Shown here piece after piece: positions 36,881-44,968 of a stretch of 57,511 nt of DNA. The translations under genes were made by a program, and so were the position numbers. The notes beneath the pieces were generated by a model that made no database searches, was not told the origin of the DNA, and worked only from the letters and a program-made list of their open reading frames with translations. Source of the stretch: Oscillospiraceae bacterium (GTDB lineage: Bacteria > Bacillota > Clostridia > Oscillospirales > Acutalibacteraceae); assembly GCA_031261445.1 (NCBI GenBank), contig JAISJQ010000020.1, positions 1 through 57,511 on the forward strand, given 5' to 3'. How positions within the stretch are numbered: position 1 is the first letter of the stretch; each line of letters opens with the position of its first letter.

Positions 36881-36926
36881 AAAAAAACGGACAAACCCTG
36901 TGCTCGCAAAGGGTTGTCCGTTTTTT
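36881..36926. terminator. bidirectional terminator between pilus operon and tRNAs
   Basis: ACGGACAAACCCT pairs with AGGGTTGTCCGT, with one bulge and a loop of about ten bases, flanked by A7 on one side and T6 on the other. It can stop the pilus transcript (plus) and the tRNA transcript (minus). Confidence 0.85.
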
Positions 36927-36993
36927 GCGCCACAACGAAACAGGCTTGTAGTCGCAAAGCCTCACGCCTGTATCCTCATTCCTGACGCCTCTC

Positions 36994-37069
36994 TGGCTCC
37001 CCCTGTTGGACTCGAACCAACGACCCTGCGGTTAACAGCCGCATGCTCTACCAACTGAGCTAAGGAGGA
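36994..37069 (-). tRNA. tRNA-Asn (anticodon GTT)
   Basis: 76 bases with CCA on the minus strand. Acceptor TCCTCCT/AGGGGGA with one G-U pair, D arm AGCTCAGTTGG, anticodon stem TGCGG/CCGCA with loop CTGTTAA, T loop GTTCGAGTC. Confidence 0.96.
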
Positions 37070-37221
37070 ATGTGTTGTTTGGGGCACACAGCATTGTATG
37101 CCGAACGGGCAACGTTTGTCTCTGGGCACAGGAATTGCCCAACGCTTTTTGGGAAAGGGCTGACGCACAATAGGCGCTCTGCGCAAGACGGACGTGCGCA
37201 TTGGCGGCCGGCGATGCCGGC

Positions 37222-37297
37222 TGGTGACCCGTGCGAGATTCGAACTCGCGTTGCCGGCGTGAGAGGCCGGAGTCTTAGGCCACTTGACCAACGGGCC
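37222..37297 (-). tRNA. tRNA-Glu (anticodon CTC)
   Basis: 76 bases with CCA on the minus strand. Acceptor GGCCCGT/ACGGGTC, anticodon stem CCGGC/GCCGG with loop CTCTCAC, T loop GTTCGAATC. It lies upstream of tRNA-Asn in the same transcript. The 150 bases between the two hold no other gene. Confidence 0.96.
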
Positions 37298-37309
37298 GTA
37301 ACGCAGACA

Positions 37310-37338
37310 ATTATAACACAAACGGAGCGATTTGTCAA
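37310..37338 (-). promoter_or_regulatory. consensus promoter of the tRNA-Glu/tRNA-Asn unit
   Basis: Minus strand: TTGACA (37333-37338), 17 bases, TATAAT (37310-37315), a perfect sigma-A consensus twelve bases from the tRNA. Confidence 0.92.
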
Positions 37339-37365
37339 GCCCCAAAATCGGAAAATTTCGCTTGT

Positions 37366-37393
37366 GTAGAGGCGAGCTGCGCTCGCCCGCTGA
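37366..37393. repeat. intergenic repeat copy 2 (GC hairpin)
   Basis: GTAGAGGCGAGCTGCGCTCG plus CCCGCTGA, a self-complementary unit. The same unit occurs at 42775. Confidence 0.65.
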
Positions 37394-37431
37394 AATTTCC
37401 ACGTGAACTATCAAAAAAACTAAATCAGCAC

Positions 37432-37461
37432 TTGACTTTTCCACGCGAAGAGTGGTATAAT
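37432..37461 (+). promoter_or_regulatory. promoter of the DivIVA-like gene
   Basis: TTGACT (37432-37437), 18 bases, TATAAT (37456-37461), 37 bases before the ATG. Confidence 0.8.
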
Positions 37462-37497
37462 ATAGAAGTATAAGTGGGATTCGAGGGAGGAGAACTT

Positions 37498-38109
37498 ATG
37501 AGTACACCAACAAACGAGGGACGCGGCTTGTTCCCCATTGTGCCCAGTGGTTACGATGTGCAGGAGGCCGACGCCTACATCACGTTCCTGTTGGCCGAGT
37601 ATAACAAGGCCATGGAGCGCGTGGCTGTGCTGGAGTCCACGCAATCCACCACGCAGGGCATGGATGCCGCCGTGGCCGCGCGCGTGGCGACGCAAGAGGC
37701 GGAGCTGCGCGAACTGCGGCTTCGTTTTTCCGAGATTTCGCAGCAAGAAGACGCCGTGAACGAGCGTATGCGCGAGCTGAGCGAAAAAGATTTCCGCCTG
37801 CGCCAAGAGAACATTGCACTGCAGCATAAGCTAGAAGAAGCCGCACGCAGTCACAACCCCACGCTGCAACACGCCACGGCCATTTTTGCCACGGTGCTGG
37901 CGGAGGCACGGCAGGGCGGCGATCAGCTGATCAAAGACGCCCAAGAGCGTGCCGCGCAGATCATCAGCGAGGCCGAGGCCGCCGCCGCGCTCGTCACCGC
38001 CGAAAGCGATGAGAAAATGCAAAAGGCGCAGGAAGTGGTTGCGGATTCTCAGAAGAAATTCCAAGAAATGTTCAGCTTTTTCCAGACGGTTGGACAAGTT
38101 GACCCATAG
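37498..38109 (+). CDS. DivIVA domain protein
   Basis: 203 residues. The N-terminus has the DivIVA lipid-binding pattern: FPIVPSGYDVQEADAYITFL, then LAEYNKAMERVAVLE. The rest is a long coiled coil with a break around residue 120 and an Ala-rich helix to the end. It is expected at the inner membrane of poles or septa. GGGAGGAG lies before ATG 37498. Monocistronic, with its own promoter and terminator. It is similar in plan to the coiled-coil gene at 24401. Confidence 0.8.
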   Translation: MSTPTNEGRGLFPIVPSGYDVQEADAYITFLLAEYNKAMERVAVLESTQSTTQGMDAAVAARVATQEAELRELRLRFSEISQQEDAVNERMRELSEKDFRLRQENIALQHKLEEAARSHNPTLQHATAIFATVLAEARQGGDQLIKDAQERAAQIISEAEAAAALVTAESDEKMQKAQEVVADSQKKFQEMFSFFQTVGQVDP

Positions 38110-38136
38110 ACATGCAGGCGCATAAAATAACATGTC

Positions 38137-38160
38137 CACCCGCTGACGCGGTGTTTTTCG
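38137..38160 (+). terminator. intrinsic terminator after the DivIVA-like gene
   Basis: CACCCGC pairs with GCGGTG (one bulged C) around TGAC, followed by TTTTTCG. Confidence 0.6.
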
Positions 38161-38198
38161 TTGCGCATCTGTGATTTCTGCATCATCCGGAGGATTCT

Positions 38199-38750
38199 AT
38201 GTCTGCCGTTCACAACATGACCATCGCTGGGTTGGCGCGTTCGTTGCCCCTGTGCCCCCTGAGCGATCAGCTTAGCATCGCCGCGTTCGTGATTTTCGGC
38301 GATGTGGAATTGACCATCGCCGCCGCGCGGGATCTCATCGCCGCTGTGCCGGAATTCGACTTTATCGTGACCCCTGAGGCCAAGAGCATCCCGCTGGCCT
38401 ACGAAATGGCGCGACAGACGGGCAAAAAATACTTCGTCGCCCGCAAGAAAGCCAAGCTCTACATGCAGTCCGTCGTCAGCGTCCACGTGCGCTCCATCAC
38501 CACCGACGGCGTGCAGACCCTTATGCTCGACGGCGCGGAGGGCGAGCAGTTGCGCGGCAAGCGCGTGCTCATTGTGGACGATGTCATCAGCACGGGCGAA
38601 TCCCTCGCCGCCGTGGAAGCACTGGTCGCCAAGTTTGACGGCAATGTGGTGGCCAAAGCCGCCATCCTCGCCGAGGGCGATGCCATCGAGCGCACGGACA
38701 TCACCTATTTGGGGACAATCCCGATTTTTCAGAACGTCCATGCGCCTTGA
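38199..38750 (+). CDS. purine phosphoribosyltransferase, APRT-like
   Basis: 183 residues. The PRPP-binding loop RVLIVDDVISTGESLAAVE and the APRT-like FDFIVTPEAKSIPLAYEMAR and KKYFVARKKAKLYM segments are clear. It probably forms AMP or another nucleotide from base and PRPP, although the substrate pocket departs from classical Apt. Close relatives in Clostridia occur as stand-alone genes. GGAGGA precedes ATG 38199. Its end overlaps the tlyA start by 11 bases, so the two are probably co-translated. Confidence 0.8.
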   Translation: MSAVHNMTIAGLARSLPLCPLSDQLSIAAFVIFGDVELTIAAARDLIAAVPEFDFIVTPEAKSIPLAYEMARQTGKKYFVARKKAKLYMQSVVSVHVRSITTDGVQTLMLDGAEGEQLRGKRVLIVDDVISTGESLAAVEALVAKFDGNVVAKAAILAEGDAIERTDITYLGTIPIFQNVHAP

Positions 38751-39465
38751 TTTGTGGCTTGTCGCGCGGGCGCACTTCCCAACACGCGCGAAAGCGCAGG
38801 CTGCCATTGCCGCCGGGCAGGTCTCTGTCAACGGACAGCCCTGCACAAAATGTGGCTTAGCGGTCACGACAGAAACGCAGATTGACGTGGCGCAGACAGC
38901 CGCGCCGCTGGTGGGGCGTGGGGGAGAGAAGCTCCGCCACGCACGGACGGCGTTTTCGCTGGATGTGCAGGATTTGGTCTGTTTGGACGTGGGCGCGTCA
39001 ACGGGCGGATTCACGCAAGTGCTCCTAGAAGCGGGCGCACGCCGGGTCTATGCGCTGGATGTGGGGCACGACCAGCTGGATGCCACGTTGCGCCGCGATG
39101 CGCGGGTGGTCAACCTAGAGGGGTGCAATTTTCGCTACTTTACCCCTGCCGATCTTCCCGAAACGCCGCAGTTTGCCTGCGTGGACGTGTCGTTCATCTC
39201 CCTGCGGCTGATTTTGCCGCCGTTGGCCGCGTGTCTGCCGCGCGGGGCGCACGCCGTGGTGCTCGTCAAGCCGCAGTTTGAGGCGGGACGCGCCGCGCTG
39301 AACAAGCAGGGCGTGGTGACGGATGCCAAAACCCGCGCCCGCGCGTTGGCGGACGTGACGGCTTTTGCCCAAGAGACGGGCTTTGCCGCGTGTGCCACTT
39401 GCGATTCACCCATCTTGGGCGGGCAGGGCAACAGAGAGTTTTTGCTACACTTGTTGCGGGATTGA
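38740..39465 (+). CDS. tlyA: TlyA family rRNA 2'-O-methyltransferase
   Basis: 241 residues. An S4 RNA-binding domain (residues 1-60, LDLWLVARAHFPTRAKAQAA, VSVNGQPC) precedes a FtsJ-like methyltransferase fold. That fold has the AdoMet motif CLDVGASTGGFTQVLL, then YALDVGHDQLD, VDVSFISLRLILPP and LVKPQFEAG. TlyA methylates cytidines in 16S/23S rRNA, and in pathogens it also links to haemolysin naming. No separate ribosome site is seen before ATG 38740, consistent with coupling to the upstream gene. Near relatives often lie by sporulation or spo0A-recN clusters, but not here. Confidence 0.9.
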   Translation: MRLDLWLVARAHFPTRAKAQAAIAAGQVSVNGQPCTKCGLAVTTETQIDVAQTAAPLVGRGGEKLRHARTAFSLDVQDLVCLDVGASTGGFTQVLLEAGARRVYALDVGHDQLDATLRRDARVVNLEGCNFRYFTPADLPETPQFACVDVSFISLRLILPPLAACLPRGAHAVVLVKPQFEAGRAALNKQGVVTDAKTRARALADVTAFAQETGFAACATCDSPILGGQGNREFLLHLLRD

Positions 39466-39510
39466 TTGGATAAATTTACATGATCTTAATAGTTTGTTTC
39501 TCCCGCGCCC

Positions 39511-39539
39511 TTGATAAATGGTGCGGCTTGTGTTACAAT
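39511..39539 (+). promoter_or_regulatory. promoter of the LCP gene
   Basis: TTGATA (39511-39516), 17 bases, TACAAT (39534-39539), about 50 bases before the ATG. Confidence 0.7.
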
Positions 39540-39589
39540 AAGCGCAGTCAAAGCGACACAAAATCTGGGAAAATGAGGAAATTTTTGAT

Positions 39590-40624
39590 ATGGCTAAAGT
39601 AAATTGGGCAAAAACCGCGTCCAAAACCTCCGCCGCAAAAGGGAAAAAGACCAAGAAAGAGAAGAAGAAGTTCTCCCAACTCACCCCGGCCGAGCGCAAA
39701 AAGAAGCTTCTGAAAATCGGGGCAGAGGTGTTGGCGGTGATTCTGGTGCTGGCCATCGGCGTTGGCTTTGGTGTTTCGCAGATCCTGAAAGCCATGAACA
39801 CCGACGAGAGTGGCCGCACGGCCAACCCCGCGCTGGACGCCGAAAACTTGTTCCACGACAAAGACGTCCTAAACGTCCTCATCGTGGGCGTGGACGGGCG
39901 CAAGTCTGACGGCAACGGTCTGAGTGACGTGATGATGCTCGTCTCCATCAACAAAAAGCAAAAGACCACCACCATGGTCTCTTTCCTGCGTGACACTTGG
40001 GTCGATATTCCGGGGTATAAAACCGCCAAAATGAACGCCGCCGGCAGCCACGGCGGCCCCAGTTTGGTGATGGACACCATCGAGCACAACTTCCGCGTGA
40101 AAGTGGATCACTACGTGCTGGTGACCTTTGAGGCGTTCCGCAAGGTAGTGGACGCCGTGGGCGGCGTGAGCGTGCCCATCAAAGCCAACGAAGCGAAAGA
40201 AATCAACCGCTACGCCAAAAAGAAAGAGCCCGCCAAAAACATCAACGTGGCGGCAGGGGACGATGTGCTCCTAAATGGCGAAGAAGCGCTGTATTTTGTC
40301 CGCGTGCGCAAGCAAGACACCGACTGGCAACGCACGAATCGCCAGCAGATCCTGCTCAAAGCCATCGTGGAAAAAGCCAAGGCGAACCCCACTAAGGTGC
40401 TCGGTGCGCTGCAAGGGATGCTCAGCGAGATGAAGACCGACATGACGGGCACGGACGTTGGCCGGGCGGCACTGCTCGCGCCGAACATCATGAGCTACGA
40501 GATTGTCAACAAGCAAATCCCGGCGGAAAACACGTGGAAATACCAGAGCGTGGGCGGTCAATCCGTCATCATGCCGGATATCCCCAAAAACGTGCAAGCA
40601 CTCAAAAGCTGGCTGTATCCTTAA
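39590..40624 (+). CDS. LytR-CpsA-Psr (LCP) family cell-wall ligase
   Basis: 344 residues. A Lys-rich cytosolic N-terminus of about 40 residues, one membrane segment (AEVLAVILVLAIGVGFGVSQ), then the extracellular LCP domain. The domain shows VLNVLIVGVDGR, the DVMMLVSINKKQKTTTMVSF strand, SFLRDTWVDIPG with Arg, and GEEALYFVRVRKQDTDWQR. LCP enzymes attach teichoic acids or capsule to peptidoglycan from undecaprenyl carriers. Transcribed alone from the promoter at 39511. Confidence 0.92.
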   Translation: MAKVNWAKTASKTSAAKGKKTKKEKKKFSQLTPAERKKKLLKIGAEVLAVILVLAIGVGFGVSQILKAMNTDESGRTANPALDAENLFHDKDVLNVLIVGVDGRKSDGNGLSDVMMLVSINKKQKTTTMVSFLRDTWVDIPGYKTAKMNAAGSHGGPSLVMDTIEHNFRVKVDHYVLVTFEAFRKVVDAVGGVSVPIKANEAKEINRYAKKKEPAKNINVAAGDDVLLNGEEALYFVRVRKQDTDWQRTNRQQILLKAIVEKAKANPTKVLGALQGMLSEMKTDMTGTDVGRAALLAPNIMSYEIVNKQIPAENTWKYQSVGGQSVIMPDIPKNVQALKSWLYP

Positions 40625-40774
40625 TTAACAATTTACAATGGACAATTGGTGCTTACCTCAGTAGGGGACGCCGCCCTCGGCGTCCCGCCGTTCTGAAAAA
40701 CCGTGGAGAATAGCGGGTCGCCGTGGGCGGCGACCCCTACAATTGTAACACGGGCGGCAAGTTGCCGCCCCTAC
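40622..40774. repeat. intergenic repeat copy 3
   Basis: An AT-rich arm (40622-40649, with TTTACAATGGACAATTGG) is followed by three GC hairpins, each beginning or ending in GTAGGGG/CCCCTAC (40661-40774). It fills most of the gap before nadE. No other feature seen. Confidence 0.7.
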
Positions 40775-40831
40775 AGGTCAATCAAGATTTTATCAGCGTT
40801 TAGCAAAATCTAAAGTCTAGCAGGTGCCTCC

Positions 40832-42742
40832 ATGTTCGGATTCCTGAAAACGCGTGCCGCGTCGCCACGGGTGGCGTTGGCGAACCCGGCGGCGAATGCC
40901 GAGGCCGTCATCGCCGCTGTGCACAGCGCCCAGCGCGACCACGTGCAGGTGCTGGTGTTGCCGGAATTGTTCCTGTCGGGCTACACTTGCGGCGATTTAT
41001 TTCGGCAGGACGCGTTGATCCGCGCCTGCGAAGACGCACTGACGCGCATTTTGCGCGAAACACGAGACAGCGAGGTCTTCACCGCCGTGGGCTTGCCCGT
41101 GCGAGTGGGGGGCAAGCTCTTCAACTGCGCGGCGGCGTTTCGGCGCGGAAAACTGCTGGGGCTTGTGCCCAAGCAATACCTACCCAACCACGGGGAGTTC
41201 TACGAAAAACGCTGGTTTCACGCGGGGCTTTCCCTGCAGGGGACGGCCACGCTCTGCGGAGTCACTGTGCCCTGTGGCGGTATCCTGTTCCCGCTGACAC
41301 CCGAGTGCACCCTCGGCATCGAAATTTGCGAAGACATGTGGAGGCCCGTCAGCCCCGGGACGCTCTACGCGCTACAGGGCGCGAATCTGCTGCTGAACCT
41401 ATCGGCCAGCGATGCCCTAGTGGGCAAGCACGCCTATCGCCTGGATTTGTTGCGGCAATACAGCGGAAAAAACCTCTGCGGCGTGGTCTATGCCTCCGCC
41501 GGGGCGGGGGAGAGCAGCACGGATTTGGTGTTCTCCGGCGCGTGCGCGGTCGCCGAAAACGGCGGCATTCTCGCCGAAGGTACGCGCTTTGCGCAAGAAG
41601 GCACGGCCTGCACCGCCTGCGTGGATCTGCAAAAGCTCAGCGCTGAGCGCGAGAACTACACGTTTTATGACAATCTTTCAGCCTTGCCGCCCTCGCCTGT
41701 GCACGCCCTGCGCGACAGCGATGCCCTACCCGATCTGCCCCTAGACGCGATCGATCGCCGCTTTGACAGCGCACCCTTTGTGCCGGCGGGCGAACACGAG
41801 CGTGGGGCACGCTGCGCCGAAATTCTGGACATCCAGTCGGCGGGGCTGGCGCAACGCGTGCGGCATACGGGCGCGAAAAAGCTGGTGTTGGGGCTCTCTG
41901 GTGGGCTGGATTCCACCCTCGCGCTCATCGTTTGCGCACGGGCGTGCGCCCTGTTGGGGCGGCCGGTGAGTGACGTGCTATGTCTCTCGATGCCCGGATT
42001 TGGGACGAGCGCACGCACGCGCGGCAACGCCACGCATCTGGCGGCGGCATTCGGGGCGGAGTACCGCGAAATCGACATCAGTGCCGCGTGCACCGGGCAC
42101 ATGCGCGACATCGGTCACGATGCCGCCGTGCACGACATCACCTACGAGAACACACAGGCGCGGGAGCGCACGCAGATCCTCATGGACATCGCCAACGCGG
42201 TGGGCGGTCTGGTGGTGGGCACGGGCGACCTGAGCGAACTGGCGCTGGGCTGGTGCACCTACAATGCCGACCACATGAGCATGTACGGCGTGAATGGCGG
42301 CGTGCCCAAAACGCTGGTGCGCTTTCTGGTGGCGCACGAAAAAGAACGCCACCCCGGCACGGATTTGGCCGCGTGTCTGGGCGATGTGCTGGAGACACCC
42401 GTATCGCCGGAGCTACTGCCCCCCGACGCGCAGGGCAACATCAGCCAAAAGACCGAGGACATCCTCGGCCCTTATGCCGTGCACGACTTCTACCTCTATC
42501 ACTTTGTGCGCTTCGGCACTGCGCCTGACAAGCTGCTCTTCATGGCGACGCGGGCGTTCGCCGAGCGCTACAGCGCGGACGAACTCAAACGCTGGCTGGA
42601 GATTTTCCTAAAGCGATTTTTCGCCCAGCAGTTTAAGCGCAGCTGCCTGCCCGACGGCCCAAAAGTCGGCACGGTCAGCCTCTCCCCCCGCGGGGACTGG
42701 CGTATGCCCAGCGATGCGGATGTGGGCGCGTGGCTATATTAG
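40832..42742 (+). CDS. nadE: glutamine-dependent NAD+ synthetase
   Basis: 636 residues. N-terminal nitrilase-type glutaminase domain with the triad Glu45 (LPELFLSG), Lys114 (PKQYLPN) and Cys166 (EICEDMW). The C-terminal synthetase has the ATP loop SGGLDST at 356-362 and GTGDLSELALGWCTYN. It amidates deamido-NAD with ammonia channelled from glutamine. The start at ATG 40832 has AGGTG upstream. Length and motif order are normal. Confidence 0.95.
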   Translation: MFGFLKTRAASPRVALANPAANAEAVIAAVHSAQRDHVQVLVLPELFLSGYTCGDLFRQDALIRACEDALTRILRETRDSEVFTAVGLPVRVGGKLFNCAAAFRRGKLLGLVPKQYLPNHGEFYEKRWFHAGLSLQGTATLCGVTVPCGGILFPLTPECTLGIEICEDMWRPVSPGTLYALQGANLLLNLSASDALVGKHAYRLDLLRQYSGKNLCGVVYASAGAGESSTDLVFSGACAVAENGGILAEGTRFAQEGTACTACVDLQKLSAERENYTFYDNLSALPPSPVHALRDSDALPDLPLDAIDRRFDSAPFVPAGEHERGARCAEILDIQSAGLAQRVRHTGAKKLVLGLSGGLDSTLALIVCARACALLGRPVSDVLCLSMPGFGTSARTRGNATHLAAAFGAEYREIDISAACTGHMRDIGHDAAVHDITYENTQARERTQILMDIANAVGGLVVGTGDLSELALGWCTYNADHMSMYGVNGGVPKTLVRFLVAHEKERHPGTDLAACLGDVLETPVSPELLPPDAQGNISQKTEDILGPYAVHDFYLYHFVRFGTAPDKLLFMATRAFAERYSADELKRWLEIFLKRFFAQQFKRSCLPDGPKVGTVSLSPRGDWRMPSDADVGAWLY

Positions 42743-42774
42743 GGTTAGGCGTGAGACAGGAAAATCAATCTTGT

Positions 42775-42803
42775 GTAGGGGCGAGCTGCGCTCGCCCGCT
42801 GAT
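42775..42803. repeat. intergenic repeat copy 4 (GC hairpin)
   Basis: GTAGGGGCGAGCTGCGCTCG plus CCCGCTGA, almost the same as the copy at 37366. Confidence 0.65.
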
Positions 42804-42847
42804 TTTAAGGAAATGCGTATATTTAGACAGTGGGTTAGGTGGCTTTC

Positions 42848-43564
42848 ATGCCTGAAAATGGGACTTCGGACTATTACCGCATTGGTCTGTGCGCGTTGCA
42901 CGCGCTTTTTGAACGCGCAGGCGTGTCATGGAAAACCCAAATTGTGCAGGACATCATTGCTTGGGATACGGAACGCTCGGTATCGATTTTTCTGTCGCAT
43001 TTTGGCAGCATAGGCAGCCTGAATGATGTGCTCATTGCGCCTTATAATGACCATGCTGTCACCAATGAACAAGTGCCTTGGGCAAACACCTTGTATGAAT
43101 GTCTTACGCACAAGTGCTATGTGTGGGCGGAGCAGTGGAGACACCACGAGAGATGGACGTTGGAAGCCGAAAAGCGCAGCATGTTGGGCAAAAACATCTG
43201 CGGCAACCGTTGCATTGACTGCGACTATCGCGAAGTGACTATGCACAATGTGGACGTTTGCATTGCGCCGTATTTGGTGGAACAAGAACTGTTGGCGGGC
43301 TTCCGCTCGCCGACGCCTGAAGTGGACGTGCTCCAAGCGGTGGAGAACATCCTTGCGCTGAATATCAACGAGCTGTCCGCGCAACGCGCGTGGATTATCC
43401 GCGAAGTAAAGCGCTCAGGGGTGGCGTTTTCGCCCGGCGACTTTTTGTACGATGAACAGCGTTGTCCCCGCTGCAAAAGCCAGCTGGTTGGTGTGTTTGA
43501 TTTGAAAGGCGAACTCAAAAAAACCTTGTTGGGCAAAGTCGTTCTCCGTTTTGTCTCAGACTAA
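42848..43564 (+). CDS. uncharacterised cysteine-rich protein
   Basis: 238 residues, not recognised. The cytosolic-looking protein is rich in Trp, His and Cys. Two metal-type clusters are seen: Cys118-x3-Cys122-x2-Cys125 (CGNRCIDC) and Cys206-x2-Cys209 (CPRC). The first spacing is that of a radical SAM iron-sulphur site, but it is in mid-protein and no TIM-barrel pattern follows, so zinc or a simple Fe-S cluster is more likely. N-terminal half helical. Flanked by repeats on both sides and convergent with the dehydrogenase gene. ATG 42848 has TAGGTGG upstream. Confidence 0.6.
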   Translation: MPENGTSDYYRIGLCALHALFERAGVSWKTQIVQDIIAWDTERSVSIFLSHFGSIGSLNDVLIAPYNDHAVTNEQVPWANTLYECLTHKCYVWAEQWRHHERWTLEAEKRSMLGKNICGNRCIDCDYREVTMHNVDVCIAPYLVEQELLAGFRSPTPEVDVLQAVENILALNINELSAQRAWIIREVKRSGVAFSPGDFLYDEQRCPRCKSQLVGVFDLKGELKKTLLGKVVLRFVSD

Positions 43565-43616
43565 AGAACGCGCCGACAGGCATTTGGCTGCATGAGGACA
43601 GCGAGGCGTGAGGCCT

Positions 43617-43711
43617 GTAGGGGCGGATATCATCCGCCCGCAAACCCTATGTTTCTCCAGCAACCGACCATACAAGCAATTGTCCATTGTTCTTTGTTAA
43701 TTGTTCATTGG
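43617..43711. repeat. intergenic repeat copy 5
   Basis: A GC hairpin (43617-43641, GTAGGGGCGGATATCATCCG) is followed by an AT-rich arm with CAATTGTCCATTGTTC and TTAATTGTTCATTGG. It lies in the convergent gap of 151 bases, where it may serve as terminator for both genes. Confidence 0.65.
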
Positions 43712-43715
43712 TCAT

Positions 43716-44825
43716 CTAGTTTTCCCATGGGAACACATATTGCGTCAGCCCCAGCGAGTCGCGGACTTTGGAGAGTTCGCCTTGCACCGCGTCGTTGATG
43801 GGCACGCCGGAATCCTTGCGCTCCAGCCAGACGAGGTACTCTTTTTCCCCGGCGGTGTAAATGCGCTCTTCGCCCGGCGCTTTGTCGCTCGCACGCAAGC
43901 CACGGAGAATCTCGCCGGTGGTGTGCGCAAAGGTCTCCAGCCCCAAGAAAGCCTCGGGGTCAATCGCGATGAAGAAGTGACCCAAATGATAGGGCACTTT
44001 CTCGTGATTCTCGCCAAAGCCGCTGAGCATCTTCAGGTAGTTGCCCGCCTGCAACGCCGCGGAGAGTACCTCCACCACGGTGGCGTAGCCGTAGCCCTTG
44101 TAGCCCGCCAGTTCCTCGCCAATGCCGCCCAGCGGCGCGAGCGCGGCATCGCCCGTGTTGAGCATCTTCAGGATTTCCACCGAGTCGGTCAGCGGTTTGC
44201 CGTCGCGCCCAATGACCTGCCCAACGGGGGTGTCCTTGCCGATGCGGGCATAGTATTCCGTCTTGCCACGCTGCACAATGCTCGTGGCGCAGTCGAGCAC
44301 AAAGGGGAAATCCTCGTCCGTGGGGAAGCCAACGGTCAGCGGATTTGTGCCCAGCATGTTCTCCACGCCAAAGGTCGGCGCGATGGACGGGCGCGCGTTT
44401 GTGCCCGTGATGCCGATGAGCCCCTGCCGCGTCGCCTGGGTGGCGTAGTAGCCCGCGATGCCGTAGTGGCAGCTGTTGCGCACCACGCTCATGCCAAGGC
44501 CGTACTCTTTGGCCTTGTCGATGGCCATTTGCATGGCCTTGTAGCCGATGACCTGCCCCATGCCGTCGTGCCCGTCGATGACGGCGGTGGTTTTGGTCTC
44601 GCGGACAATCTCGAAGTTGGTGACGGGGTTTTGGATGCCGTCGTTGATGCGGTCGATGTAGATGGGCTTGAAGCGGTTGCAGCCGTGGCTCTCGATGCCG
44701 CGCTTGTCGCTCTCAAGCAGGACGTCGGCGCAGATTTTCGCGTCCTCGCGCGGCACGCCTACGCCCACAAAGGCGTCCTCAACAAACGCGTAAATGGTCT
44801 TCCAGTCGACGATGACTTTTGCCAT
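43716..44825 (-). CDS. malate/L-lactate dehydrogenase, LDH2 family
   Basis: 369 residues. It belongs to the non-Rossmann NAD(P)-dependent family (malate, ureidoglycolate, sulfolactate dehydrogenases). Landmarks are SDKRGIESHGCNRF, NSCHYGIAGYYATQA with the catalytic His, GTNPLTVGFPT, and GYKGYGYATVVEVLSAAL. Substrate cannot be fixed from sequence; oxaloacetate/malate or a related 2-oxoacid is likely. GAGGAGCG precedes the ATG on the minus strand. Transcribed divergently from the HTH-HipA gene across a 143-base gap that carries an operator-like palindrome. Confidence 0.92.
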   Translation of the reverse strand: MAKVIVDWKTIYAFVEDAFVGVGVPREDAKICADVLLESDKRGIESHGCNRFKPIYIDRINDGIQNPVTNFEIVRETKTTAVIDGHDGMGQVIGYKAMQMAIDKAKEYGLGMSVVRNSCHYGIAGYYATQATRQGLIGITGTNARPSIAPTFGVENMLGTNPLTVGFPTDEDFPFVLDCATSIVQRGKTEYYARIGKDTPVGQVIGRDGKPLTDSVEILKMLNTGDAALAPLGGIGEELAGYKGYGYATVVEVLSAALQAGNYLKMLSGFGENHEKVPYHLGHFFIAIDPEAFLGLETFAHTTGEILRGLRASDKAPGEERIYTAGEKEYLVWLERKDSGVPINDAVQGELSKVRDSLGLTQYVFPWEN

Positions 44826-44896
44826 GATTATTCGCTCCTCTTTGTGTTAATTTGCACCCATAGTTTACCACAAAATGCGCACGAATGCAAGAGGCG

Positions 44897-44928
44897 TTCG
44901 GAACAATAGGCGTTGACATTGTTCCGAA
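44897..44928. promoter_or_regulatory. operator-like perfect palindrome over the -35 box
   Basis: TTCGGAACAAT (44897-44907) and its exact complement (44918-44928) flank ten bases. The right arm begins at the last base of the -35 hexamer. A dimeric regulator bound here would block RNA polymerase. The HTH-containing product of the gene itself is the natural candidate. Confidence 0.75.
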
Positions 44929-44941
44929 AAAGGTGTATACT
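44913..44941 (+). promoter_or_regulatory. promoter of the HTH-HipA gene
   Basis: Consensus TTGACA (44913-44918), 17 bases, TATACT (44936-44941), 27 bases before the ATG. It is embedded in the palindrome at 44897-44928. Confidence 0.88.
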
Positions 44942-44968
44942 AATGGAAAGCGAAAGGAGGCGAGCACG

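Noticed and set aside
43199-43223. Radical SAM enzyme based on C-x3-C-x2-C
   Set aside because: Motif in mid-protein, no surrounding TIM-barrel pattern and no downstream GGE-like motif.
43701-44909. 402-codon plus-strand frame opposite the LDH2-family gene
   Set aside because: The minus-strand dehydrogenase is full length with clear motifs; the opposite frame is compositional.
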